15,170 nt of DNA, taken from positions 1 to 15,170 of the forward strand of contig CAMIMK010000039.1 of the NCBI GenBank assembly GCA_946221765.1. Direction: 5' to 3'. How positions within the stretch are numbered: the first letter of the stretch is position 1; every line of letters begins with the position of its first letter. The stretch is from an uncultured Rhodovulum sp. (GTDB taxonomy: Bacteria > Pseudomonadota > Alphaproteobacteria > Rhodobacterales > Rhodobacteraceae). Below the pieces are notes generated by a model. It was given only the letters and a program-made list of their open reading frames with translations. It made no database searches and was not told the DNA's origin. This document shows positions 1 through 5,911 of this stretch, one piece after another. The translations under genes were made by a program, and so were the position numbers.

Positions 1-1570
1 AGCCCCGGGAATTCTCCCGGGGCGCGAAGAGCGCGGCGGGCGGCCGGAGCCCGGGATTGGCCAGGTCCCCCTCGGCGAGATGCGCCTCCACCACCGCCAG
101 CGGATCGGCGGCGATCACCTCCGGCGGGCAGGATTTGTCGACGATCTGGTTGACGAAGGAGGAATTGGCCCCGTTTTCCAGAAGCCGCCGCACCAGATAG
201 GCAAGCAGGTCCCGGTGCGCGCCGACCGGGGCATAGATCCGGCAGCCGGTGCCCTCCACCTCGCGCACCGCCTCGTGCAGCGCCTCGCCCATCCCGTGCA
301 GCCGCTGGAACTCGAAGCTCGCCCGGTCCGGCCCGGCCAGCGCCAGCACCGCGGCGACGGTATGCGCATTGTGGGTGGCGAACTGCGGATAGATCCGGTC
401 CCGGCCGTCGAGGAGCTTGCGCGCATTGGCGATGTAGCTCACGTCCGTCGCGGCCTTGCGGGTGAAGACCGGGAAATCCGGCAGGCCGCGCTCCTGGGCC
501 AGCTTCACCTCGGCATCCCAGTAGGCGCCCTTGACGAGGCGCACCATGATCCGCCGGTCATGGCGGCGGGCGAGATCGTGCAGCCAGTCGATCACCGGCC
601 CGGCCCGGCGCCCGTAGGCCTGCACCACCACGCCGAATCCCTGCCAGCCGCGCAGGTGCGGATCGGAGAGCAGCGCCTCGATCACGTCGAGCGACAGGTC
701 GAGCCGGTCCGCCTCCTCGGCATCGATGTTGAAGCCGATCCCGGCCGAGGCCGCCGCCCGGACGAGATCCCGCGCACGCGGAAGCAGCTCGGCCATCACC
801 GCGGCCCGGTGCGTCGTCTCGTAGCGCGGATGGAGCGCCGAGAGCTTGACCGAGATCCCCGGGCTCGTGCGCACGTCGCCCGTGGCCCGCGCCCCGATCG
901 CGCGGATCGCATCCGCATAGGCCGCCACATAGCGCCGGGCATCGGCATCGGTCCGCGCCGCCTCGCCCAGCATGTCGTAGGAATAGGTATAGCCCTTCGC
1001 CTCGAGCACCCGCGCCCGGACCTGCGCCGCCCCGATCGACTCGCCCAGCACGAACTGCCGGCCCATCAGCTTCATTGCCTGGGCGACGGCGGTCCGCACC
1101 ACCGGCTCGCCCAGCCGCCGCATCATGGCGCGCAGGGCCGCCACCGGCCGGCCGGGCTCGTCGTCGAGAATGCGCCCGGTCAGCATCAGGCCCCAGGTCG
1201 CGGCATTGACGAGCGGCGAGGCGGACTGCCCGAGATGCGCGCCCCAGTTCGAGGGCTCGATCTTGTCGGCGATCAGGGCGTCGATCGTCTCGGGATCGGG
1301 CACCCGCAGCAGCGCCTCGGCGAGGCACATGAGCCCCACGCCTTCCTCGGTCGAGAGACCATATTCCGCGAGAAAGGCCTCCATCACCGTCGGGGAAGAC
1401 CGCCGCCGCACCTCGCGCACGAGATCGGCCGCCCGATCGACGATGGCGGCGCGACCGGCGGCATCAAGCCCGGCCTCCCCGACCAGCCGGGCGACGAGAT
1501 CTGCCTCGCCGGCAAAGGTGGCAGAGCGAATGATGGACCGAAGCGGGGTGAGGGATGATTCCATCGACAT
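1..1570 (-). CDS. putA: Bifunctional proline dehydrogenase / P5C dehydrogenase PutA, N-terminal part (cut by window edge)
   Basis: The first 523 residues of PutA are present. This part oxidises proline to pyrroline-5-carboxylate with FAD; the aldehyde dehydrogenase half that makes glutamate lies beyond the left edge. The proline dehydrogenase barrel spans roughly residues 175-475. Visible active-site signatures are SVKLSALHPRY (K242, matching E. coli K329), NIDAEEADRL (D283), RLVKGAYWDAE (344-354, Y350), FATHNAH, RIYAPVG (Y446) and YLVRRLLENGAN (R461/R462, matching E. coli R555/R556). The protein starts directly with the helical arm domain (MSMESSLTPL). It has no ribbon-helix-helix DNA-binding segment like that of E. 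coli PutA, so it is probably not an autorepressor. The start at 1570 has only a weak ribosome site; ATG at 1564 is an alternative. No putR or putP is nearby on the visible side. Confidence 0.97.
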   Translation of the reverse strand, partial: MSMESSLTPLRSIIRSATFAGEADLVARLVGEAGLDAAGRAAIVDRAADLVREVRRRSSPTVMEAFLAEYGLSTEEGVGLMCLAEALLRVPDPETIDALIADKIEPSNWGAHLGQSASPLVNAATWGLMLTGRILDDEPGRPVAALRAMMRRLGEPVVRTAVAQAMKLMGRQFVLGESIGAAQVRARVLEAKGYTYSYDMLGEAARTDADARRYVAAYADAIRAIGARATGDVRTSPGISVKLSALHPRYETTHRAAVMAELLPRARDLVRAAASAGIGFNIDAEEADRLDLSLDVIEALLSDPHLRGWQGFGVVVQAYGRRAGPVIDWLHDLARRHDRRIMVRLVKGAYWDAEVKLAQERGLPDFPVFTRKAATDVSYIANARKLLDGRDRIYPQFATHNAHTVAAVLALAGPDRASFEFQRLHGMGEALHEAVREVEGTGCRIYAPVGAHRDLLAYLVRRLLENGANSSFVNQIVDKSCPPEVIAADPLAVVEAHLAEGDLANPGLRPPAALFAPRENSRG

Positions 1571-1874
1571 GTGCCCATCATATCGACCGCGACGCGCCGC
1601 CACGCAATGGGAAGCCCCGCCCGAACGGACCCGCATCCTGCTCCCTGATATTCATATGGGCAGAAACCCTATCGGGCAGGCGCGGGGCCCCGCCAACAGG
1701 CGGGGAGAAACTTTGGTCGCGGCCCCGAGGGGCCGCTCCACCGCAGGAGGGCCGCAACGGCGGCCCGACGTCAGCGCCGGCCGATGGCTCCCCGGGACGG
1801 GGAGCTTGAGGCCGGCGCTTCCCCTTCTCCGATGCGCCATGGCCCTCCGGTCCCGGCATGCTAAGATTCCGCCC
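1571..1874 (+). other. Gene-free stretch with four strong hairpins (candidate structured RNA)
   Basis: No convincing protein is encoded between divergent putA and the ABC ATPase. Within 132 bases there are four strong inverted repeats. The first is 1688-1694 with 1699-1705 (7 bp, loop AACA). The second is 1719-1726 with 1729-1736 (8 bp, extended by TGG at 1714-1716 with CCA at 1738-1740). The third is 1749-1755 with 1760-1766 (7 bp, loop AACG). The fourth is a two-part rod: 1773-1782 with 1810-1819 (10 bp) outside and 1787-1794 with 1798-1805 (8 bp) inside, separated by a 4x4 internal loop GATG/TTGA. No U-tract follows any of them, so ordinary intrinsic terminators are unlikely. It could be a small RNA, an mRNA leader of either flanking gene, or a cluster of DNA palindromes. 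I recognise no known RNA family. Chance pairing is easier in GC-rich DNA, but arms of 7-10 bp packed this tightly are still notable. Confidence 0.4.
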
Positions 1875-2540
1875 ATGCTCGACATCCGCGGCGTCTCCAA
1901 ATCCTACCCCACCCCCCAGGGCCCGGTTCCGGTCCTCTCCGATGTCTCCCTGACCCTGGCCGCCGGTGAAAGCCTTGCGCTGACAGGAGAATCCGGCAGC
2001 GGCAAGAGCACGCTCCTCCAGCTCGCCGCCGGACTCGACGAGGTGGACTCGGGTCGCATCACGGTCGGGGGCCAGGACATCTCCGGTCTCGGCGATGCGG
2101 GGCGCGCGTCCCTGCGGCGCGACCGGATCGGCATCGTCTTCCAGCAGTTCAACCTGATCCCGAGCCTCGACGTGGCGGCGAATCTCGCCTTCCAGGCCCG
2201 CCTCGCCGGGCGGCATGACCCGGCGTGGATGGCCACGCTCGCGGCGCGGCTCGGCCTCGGCGCCCTGCTGCATCGCTGGCCGGAGGCGCTCTCGGGCGGG
2301 CAGGCGCAGCGCGTCGCCGTCGGCCGGGCACTCGCCGGCCGCCCGGGCCTGATCCTCGCCGACGAGCCGACCGGCAACCTCGACGCGGCCACCGGCGACG
2401 CGGTGCTCGACCTGCTGCTCGAGCTCGCCGTCGAGACCGGCGCCGCGCTCCTCGTCGTGACCCACAGCACCCGCCTCGCCGCGCGGCTCGACCGCCGGCT
2501 GGAGCTGCGCGCCGGCAGGCTCCAGCCGGTGCCCGCATGA
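1875..2540 (+). CDS. ABC transporter ATP-binding protein, LolD/YbbA/MacB-like
   Basis: This 221-residue ATPase has the full nucleotide-binding set: Walker A GESGSGKST (38-46), Q-loop VFQQFN (Q90), signature LSGGQAQR (139-146), Walker B LILADEPTGNLD (159-170, catalytic E164) and H-loop THS (H197). The phrase DEPTGNLD, the short length and the Q-loop context IGIVFQQFNLIPSLDVAANL are typical of the LolD/FtsE/MacB/YbbA group. That group powers FtsX-like permeases in lipoprotein trafficking or envelope work rather than classical import. The start at 1875 begins MLDIRGVSKSY, the usual N-terminus for the family. An in-frame ATG at 1839 would add an unlikely tail. No permease is encoded next to it: coaD follows after about 110 bases and divergent putA precedes it. 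Its partner must be elsewhere or it is an orphan. The family call is sure; the substrate is unknown. Confidence 0.93.
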   Translation: MLDIRGVSKSYPTPQGPVPVLSDVSLTLAAGESLALTGESGSGKSTLLQLAAGLDEVDSGRITVGGQDISGLGDAGRASLRRDRIGIVFQQFNLIPSLDVAANLAFQARLAGRHDPAWMATLAARLGLGALLHRWPEALSGGQAQRVAVGRALAGRPGLILADEPTGNLDAATGDAVLDLLLELAVETGAALLVVTHSTRLAARLDRRLELRAGRLQPVPA

Positions 2541-2580
2541 CGCCAGGCCGCCGGCCGGGCCCGGGACTCCGCGTAACTCC

Positions 2581-2609
2581 TTGACGGACGCGGCCAGATC
2601 GGCTTGCTT
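2581..2609 (+). promoter_or_regulatory. Possible coaD promoter
   Basis: TTGACG at 2581-2586 is one base from the consensus -35. A 17-base spacer leads to TTGCTT at 2604-2609, a poor -10. It lies 44 bases before the coaD ATG in the only gap available. The -35 half is convincing and the -10 half is not. Confidence 0.25.
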
Positions 2610-2652
2610 CGGCCACAACCGGGCGTGGGCACCGAGGTGGGGGGAACGGCTG

Positions 2653-3171
2653 ATGCGCGTCGGACTTTATCCGGGCACCTTCGACCCGATCACCCTCGGC
2701 CATACCGACATCATCCGGCGCGCCTGCAGCCTCGTCGACCGGCTGGTGATCGGCGTCGCCATCAACCGCGACAAGGCGCCGCTCTTCGACCTCGAAACCC
2801 GGGTCGAGATGGTCGAGACCGAATGCGCGCCGATCGCGGAGGCCGCTGGGGTCGAGATCGTGGCCCATCCCTTCGAGAACCTGCTGATCCACTGCGCCGA
2901 GGATGTCGGGGCCAGCGTCATCATCCGCGGGCTGCGCGCGGTCTCGGACTTCGAATACGAATATCAGATGGTCGGCATGAACCGGGCCATGAACGACAGC
3001 GTCGAGACGGTCTTCCTGATGGCCGACGCCCACTACCAGGCCATCGCCTCGCGTCTGGTCAAGGAGATCGCCCGCCTCGGCGGCGATGTCACGCGCTTCG
3101 TCCCCCCCCGGATCGCGACCGCACTGGCCGAGCGCCTCTCCCCCCCCACCCGCTCCCGCGCCCGCGCCTGA
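2653..3171 (+). CDS. coaD: Pantetheine-phosphate adenylyltransferase
   Basis: CoaD transfers AMP from ATP to 4'-phosphopantetheine to give dephospho-CoA, the penultimate step of coenzyme A synthesis, in the cytoplasm. The 172-residue product has the nucleotidyltransferase signature GTFDPITLGH (8-17, with the TLGH form of the T/HxGH motif), the phosphopantetheine and ATP region IIRGLRAVSDFEYEYQM (90-106), and SRLVKEIARLGGDV (133-146), the counterpart of the family's SSxLVKE segment. Its length is slightly above the usual 160-165 because of a short basic, proline-rich tail (RLSPPTRSRARA). The ATG at 2653 is preceded by a purine-rich GAGGTGGGGGGAA ribosome site; upstream in-frame starts would add an unrelated tail. 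The nearest downstream genes on the same strand are two cyclophilins. This order is, from memory, also seen in other Rhodobacterales. Confidence 0.97.
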   Translation: MRVGLYPGTFDPITLGHTDIIRRACSLVDRLVIGVAINRDKAPLFDLETRVEMVETECAPIAEAAGVEIVAHPFENLLIHCAEDVGASVIIRGLRAVSDFEYEYQMVGMNRAMNDSVETVFLMADAHYQAIASRLVKEIARLGGDVTRFVPPRIATALAERLSPPTRSRARA

Positions 3172-3190
3172 CGCGCTCCGGCCGGACGCG
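3172..3190. terminator. Hairpin between convergent coaD and the NTF2-like pseudogene
   Basis: CGCG (3172-3175), one bulged C, then the perfect palindrome TCCGGCCGGA (3177-3186) and CGCG (3187-3190) make a compact stem between two converging stop codons. There is no T-tract on either side, so an intrinsic terminator role is only suggested by position. Confidence 0.3.
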
Positions 3191-3195
3191 GCCGC

Positions 3196-3626
3196 TCAGG
3201 GTCGCAGCGTCACCAGAGCCACCAGCCCCGCCCCGGTCTTCGCGACCGGCAGCGACACATGCTCATGGGAAATCCGCCAGCCGTCCGGGCGGCGGACGAG
3301 CGCCAGCGTGAGCCGCATCCAGACATCGCGCTCCGCCCCTCCCTGCCGGCCATGCAGCCGCTCCAGCCCGTGAACCAGCGCCAGATCCCCGCTCCGGTGC
3401 ACCGAAAGCTGCGTCATCTCGCTGCCGATCGGGCCGTCCCAGCGCGCCATCCAGTCGGCGACCCCGGCCCGTCCGGGCCATGGGCGAGCGGCGGCGCCAG
3501 ATCGAAGACCCGCGCCTCCGGCAGATAGCCCGCGAGAAGGGCGGCAGGGTCGCGCGCCCGCAGCGCCGCCGCCCGGTCCCGGAGCAGCACCGCGATCCCG
3601 TCCTCGATCTCCATGTCCGTCTCCAT
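3196..3626 (-). pseudogene. SnoaL/NTF2-like (DUF4440-type) protein, apparently frameshifted
   Basis: Two adjoining leftward frames together resemble one small NTF2-fold protein of about 143 residues. The first frame starts at 3626 with METDMEIEDGIAVLLRDR and runs through ARVFDLAPPLAHGPDGP. The second continues as GVADWMARWDGPI and ends with DGWRISHEHVSLPV near the C-terminus, the aromatic/histidine strand typical of SnoaL_3/DUF4440 proteins. The full span is 431 bases, one short of a whole number of codons, so a single missing base around 3465-3480 explains the break. In one frame alone the first half runs into an unrelated Arg/Ala-rich tail. NTF2-like proteins of this type are mostly of unknown function. 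The break may be a real mutation or a sequencing error in a G/C-rich run. The gene sits between coaD and the cyclophilins on the opposite strand. Confidence 0.72.
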
Positions 3627-3701
3627 GCGTCAATCGCCGCCGCCGCTGCGGATCGGCCTTTTCCCCGCCAGCGGGAATCCCTAGGGTCCGCTCCGCAACC
3701 C

Positions 3702-3711
3702 AAGGAGGAGG
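3702..3711 (+). promoter_or_regulatory. Strong ribosome binding site of the first cyclophilin
   Basis: AAGGAGGAGG ends 6 bases before the ATG at 3718. It is a near-perfect anti-16S match, much stronger than the other start sites in this window, and fixes the start. The palindrome CCCTAGGG at 3679-3686 lies a little upstream and could be part of an operator, but nothing proves it. Confidence 0.8.
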
Positions 3712-3717
3712 TTCCCC

Positions 3718-4236
3718 ATGGCCGCGGTCAAGGATCCTGAAAACACCCTCGTCGTCACGCTGAAGGGCGGCGACGTGGTCATCGAGATGCTGCCCGATGT
3801 CGCCCCGCGCCACGTCGAGCAGATCAAGGCGCTCGCCCGCGAGGGCGAATACGACAATGTCGCCTTCCACCGTGTCATCGAGGGCTTCATGGCCCAGACC
3901 GGCGATGTCGCCAACGGCGACATGGAGGACGGCTTCAACATCCGCCGCGCCGGGACCGGCGGCTCGTCCCGCCCCGACCTGCCGGCGGAATTCTCGAAGC
4001 TGCCCTTCGACCGCGGCGTGGTCGGCATGGCCCGCAGCCAGAACCCGAATTCGGGCAACAGCCAGTTCTTCATCATGTTCAAGGACGGCCATTTCCTGAA
4101 CGGCCAGTACACCGTCTGGGGCCGGGTGGTCTCGGGCATGGAGCATGTGGACGCCATCACCCGCGGCGAGCCGCCGAGCGCGCCCGACCGGATGATCTCG
4201 GTCCGGGTTCTGGCCGACGCCGAGGCCAGCGCGTGA
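3718..4236 (+). CDS. Peptidyl-prolyl cis-trans isomerase, cyclophilin type, cytoplasmic
   Basis: This 172-residue cyclophilin has no signal peptide, so it should act in the cytoplasm (PpiB-like), catalysing cis/trans isomerisation of X-Pro bonds during folding. Active-site residues are visible: FHR (R52, the catalytic arginine), FMAQTGD (57-63, with F57, M58, Q60), GMAR (103-106), NSQFFIMF (114-121) and GQYTVWGRVVSG (129-140). The position of human CypA W121 appears to be F125, as in many bacterial, cyclosporin-insensitive members. The ribosome site is very strong. The stop codon overlaps the start of a second cyclophilin (GTGA), so the pair is very probably translationally coupled. Several nucleotide blocks are identical or nearly so between the two copies, which indicates gene duplication. 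ppiB would be the natural symbol, but naming of the two copies is not certain. Confidence 0.95.
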   Translation: MAAVKDPENTLVVTLKGGDVVIEMLPDVAPRHVEQIKALAREGEYDNVAFHRVIEGFMAQTGDVANGDMEDGFNIRRAGTGGSSRPDLPAEFSKLPFDRGVVGMARSQNPNSGNSQFFIMFKDGHFLNGQYTVWGRVVSGMEHVDAITRGEPPSAPDRMISVRVLADAEASA

Positions 4237-4808
4237 TCCGCAGCCTCGTCCTCGGCCTCGTGGCGGCGCTCGGCGTCGCCACGGCGGGCGTCGCCCAGGA
4301 CGCGGACAACATCCTCGTCATTGACGTGGGCGGCTCGGTGACCGGCACCGTCGAGATCGCGCTGCGCCCCGATGTCGCCCCGCGCCACGTCGAGCGGATC
4401 AAGGAACTCGCCCGGGCCGGCGCCTACAACGACGTGGTCTTCCACCGCGTCATCGACGGCTTCATGGCCCAGACCGGCGATGTCGCCTACGGAACCGTCG
4501 CAGCCTTCCCGCAGGGCATGGCCGGAACCGGCGGCTCGGACAAGCCGGACCTGCCGGCGGAATTCAGCAACCTGCCCTTCGAGGCCGGCACCGTCGGCAT
4601 GGCCCGGTCCTCGGACCCGGACAGCGCCAACAGCCAGTTCTTCATCATGTTCGCCCCGGCCTCGCACCTCAACGGCCAGTATACGGTCGTCGGTCAGGTG
4701 ATCTCGGGCCAGGACGTGATCGACCGGATCAAGCGCGGCGACCCGAACAGCGGGGCCGTCGACGACCCCGACCGGATGACCCGCGTCCATATCAAGGGCG
4801 ACGGCTGA
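4233..4808 (+). CDS. Peptidyl-prolyl cis-trans isomerase, cyclophilin type, exported
   Basis: This 191-residue cyclophilin starts at a GTG overlapping the TGA of the previous gene by three bases (GTGA at 4233-4236). The N-terminus IRSLVLGLVAALGVATAGVA is a classic Sec signal peptide: one Arg, a hydrophobic core, and likely cleavage after A21 before QDADN. The mature enzyme should therefore be periplasmic (PpiA-like). The catalytic set matches the upstream copy: FHR (R72), FMAQTGD (77-83), GMAR (122-125) and NSQFFIMF (133-140). It carries short insertions relative to that copy, for example AAFPQGMAGTGG (90-101) and PNSGAVDDPDR (171-181). The pair provides the same folding activity on both sides of the inner membrane from one transcript. 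No separate ribosome site is needed if translation is coupled. Confidence 0.94.
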   Translation: MIRSLVLGLVAALGVATAGVAQDADNILVIDVGGSVTGTVEIALRPDVAPRHVERIKELARAGAYNDVVFHRVIDGFMAQTGDVAYGTVAAFPQGMAGTGGSDKPDLPAEFSNLPFEAGTVGMARSSDPDSANSQFFIMFAPASHLNGQYTVVGQVISGQDVIDRIKRGDPNSGAVDDPDRMTRVHIKGDG

Positions 4809-4816
4809 CGCGAGAC

Positions 4817-4841
4817 GGGGCGGTCCCGGCCGGGACCCCCC
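4817..4841. terminator. Bidirectional hairpin between the cyclophilin operon and the deaminase gene
   Basis: GGGG (4817-4820), a bulged C, the 16-base perfect palindrome at 4822-4837 (GGTCCCGG/CCGGGACC) and CCCC (4838-4841) form a stem of about ten pairs with a GGCC loop. It lies between the two converging stop codons. No U-tract is present, but the position and strength suit a terminator or 3'-end stabiliser for both genes. Confidence 0.45.
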
Positions 4842-4859
4842 ACCTCCTTGGCGCGCGGA

Positions 4860-5453
4860 TCATCCGAGCGGGATGTCCGCCGCGCCCTTTTCCTGCTGGT
4901 AAGTGTCGGACAGCCCGTCATAGCGCGCCTTCAGCGCCCGGATCCGCTCCAGCGCCCGGCTCCGCTCCGGCTCGGCCAGAGCCGCCGCCATGTCGGGCAG
5001 CGCATGGGCGGTCCAGTAGGCATTCGTCCTGGCATAGCCCCCGGGATCGAGCCGGAAGACTTCCTTGAGGATCGCGAGGTCATGCGGGATGGCGAAGCTG
5101 TCGCGCGAATCCTCGTGGCTGAACAGGTAGTAGAAATTGTCGAACCCGGTCCAGGTGATCGCGGACAGGCAGAGCGAACAGGGCTCGTGCGTTGCGAGGA
5201 ACAGGCAGTCCTTGGTGTCCGGCCGGTCCGCCCGCGGCATCTCGTAGAAGCGCTTCAGGCAATGAACCTCGCCATGCCAGAGCGGGTTCTCGGTCTCGTT
5301 GTTGGTCTCGGCCAGCACGAGAGATCCATCCGCCTTGTTCAGGATCGCCGCGCCGAAAAGCTTGTTCCCACCGCTCACGCCCCCGGCCGTCAGGGGAACG
5401 ATGTCGAATTCGATGACGTCCAGCAGTCGCTCAAGCAGAGCCGCTCCGCTCAT
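4860..5453 (-). CDS. Nucleoside deaminase-family (cytidine/deoxycytidylate deaminase superfamily) zinc enzyme
   Basis: This 197-residue protein has the two deaminase zinc motifs. WHGEVHCLKRF (59-69) carries the zinc ligand H60 and proton shuttle E62 in an HGE form of the usual H(A/V)E. HEPCSLCLSAITW (89-101) supplies C92 and C95 of the PCxxC motif. It is longer than TadA or free cytosine/guanine deaminases (about 150 residues), with an extra C-terminal half rich in aromatic and acidic residues (SHEDSRDSF, GGYARTNAYW) followed by a helix. Such enzymes hydrolytically deaminate a base or nucleoside, but the substrate cannot be read from sequence. A strong ribosome site AAGAGGAG lies just before the ATG at 5453. 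The gene is monocistronic, converging on the cyclophilins and diverging from the rnr group. The superfamily call is firm. Confidence 0.88.
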   Translation of the reverse strand: MSGAALLERLLDVIEFDIVPLTAGGVSGGNKLFGAAILNKADGSLVLAETNNETENPLWHGEVHCLKRFYEMPRADRPDTKDCLFLATHEPCSLCLSAITWTGFDNFYYLFSHEDSRDSFAIPHDLAILKEVFRLDPGGYARTNAYWTAHALPDMAAALAEPERSRALERIRALKARYDGLSDTYQQEKGAADIPLG

Positions 5454-5619
5454 TCTCTCCTCTTACCTGCGCCGACATGGAACCGTGCCGGCCGGCGCCC
5501 GCCCAGAAGGCAGGTCGTGGCGGCGAAAGTCAATGCGCGACGCCGAAGGGGCGTGCATCCAATCGCGGCGGCTGGCATTCTAGAGGATGCCGGATCATCG
5601 GCCTGCGAAGAGACCCGAC

Positions 5620-5859
5620 ATGACTGACATCGAACATGACAAGCGCCTCGACGCCCTCGGCGCCGCCATTGCCAGCGCCCGGGCCCGGGCCGACAGCGAC
5701 CTCGAGGCCCCCGAGATCGGCGACCTCCTCGCCTCGCTGAACGACGAGCTCGAGGAAGCGCGTGGCGAGGAAGCCCAGGCCGCCCGCACCCGCCTCGACA
5801 AGGTGGAAACCCAGCTCGCCGACATCGAGGCCCGGTTCCCGGGCGTCACCGGCGGCTGA
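5620..5859 (+). CDS. Small acidic helical protein, function unknown
   Basis: This 79-residue protein is unrecognised. It is highly charged and acidic, with no cysteine, no signal peptide and no membrane segment. Residues 5-25 and 36-72 look like two helices with heptad-like spacing (LASLNDELEEARGEEAQAA, LDKVETQLADIEARF), so a helical hairpin or short coiled coil is likely. The ATG at 5620 (MTDIEHDKRL) is preferred because GAAGAGA lies six bases upstream. The in-frame ATG at 5587 has AGAGG directly abutting it, with no spacer, and would add a basic stretch of eleven residues. The gene precedes rnr by 52 bases on the same strand, so the two may be co-transcribed. A link to RNase R is possible but rests on position alone. 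Codon use fits its neighbours, supporting a real gene. Confidence 0.7.
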   Translation: MTDIEHDKRLDALGAAIASARARADSDLEAPEIGDLLASLNDELEEARGEEAQAARTRLDKVETQLADIEARFPGVTGG

Positions 5860-5911
5860 CGACACGCGCTTTCGGGATGCCGTCGGCACGGCGACATGCT
5901 AGGTGCGGACC

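Noticed and set aside
80..1558. Long rightward open frame antisense to putA
   Set aside because: It is rich in Arg, Gly, His, Pro and Ala with no domain. The opposite strand encodes clear PutA with all its active-site motifs. In GC-rich DNA such antisense frames stay open by codon bias.
1555..1809. 84-codon rightward frame in the putA-ABC gap
   Set aside because: Its composition (Arg, Gly, Pro runs) looks random, it has no ribosome site, and it begins inside the putA start region. The strong inverted repeats explain the sequence better.
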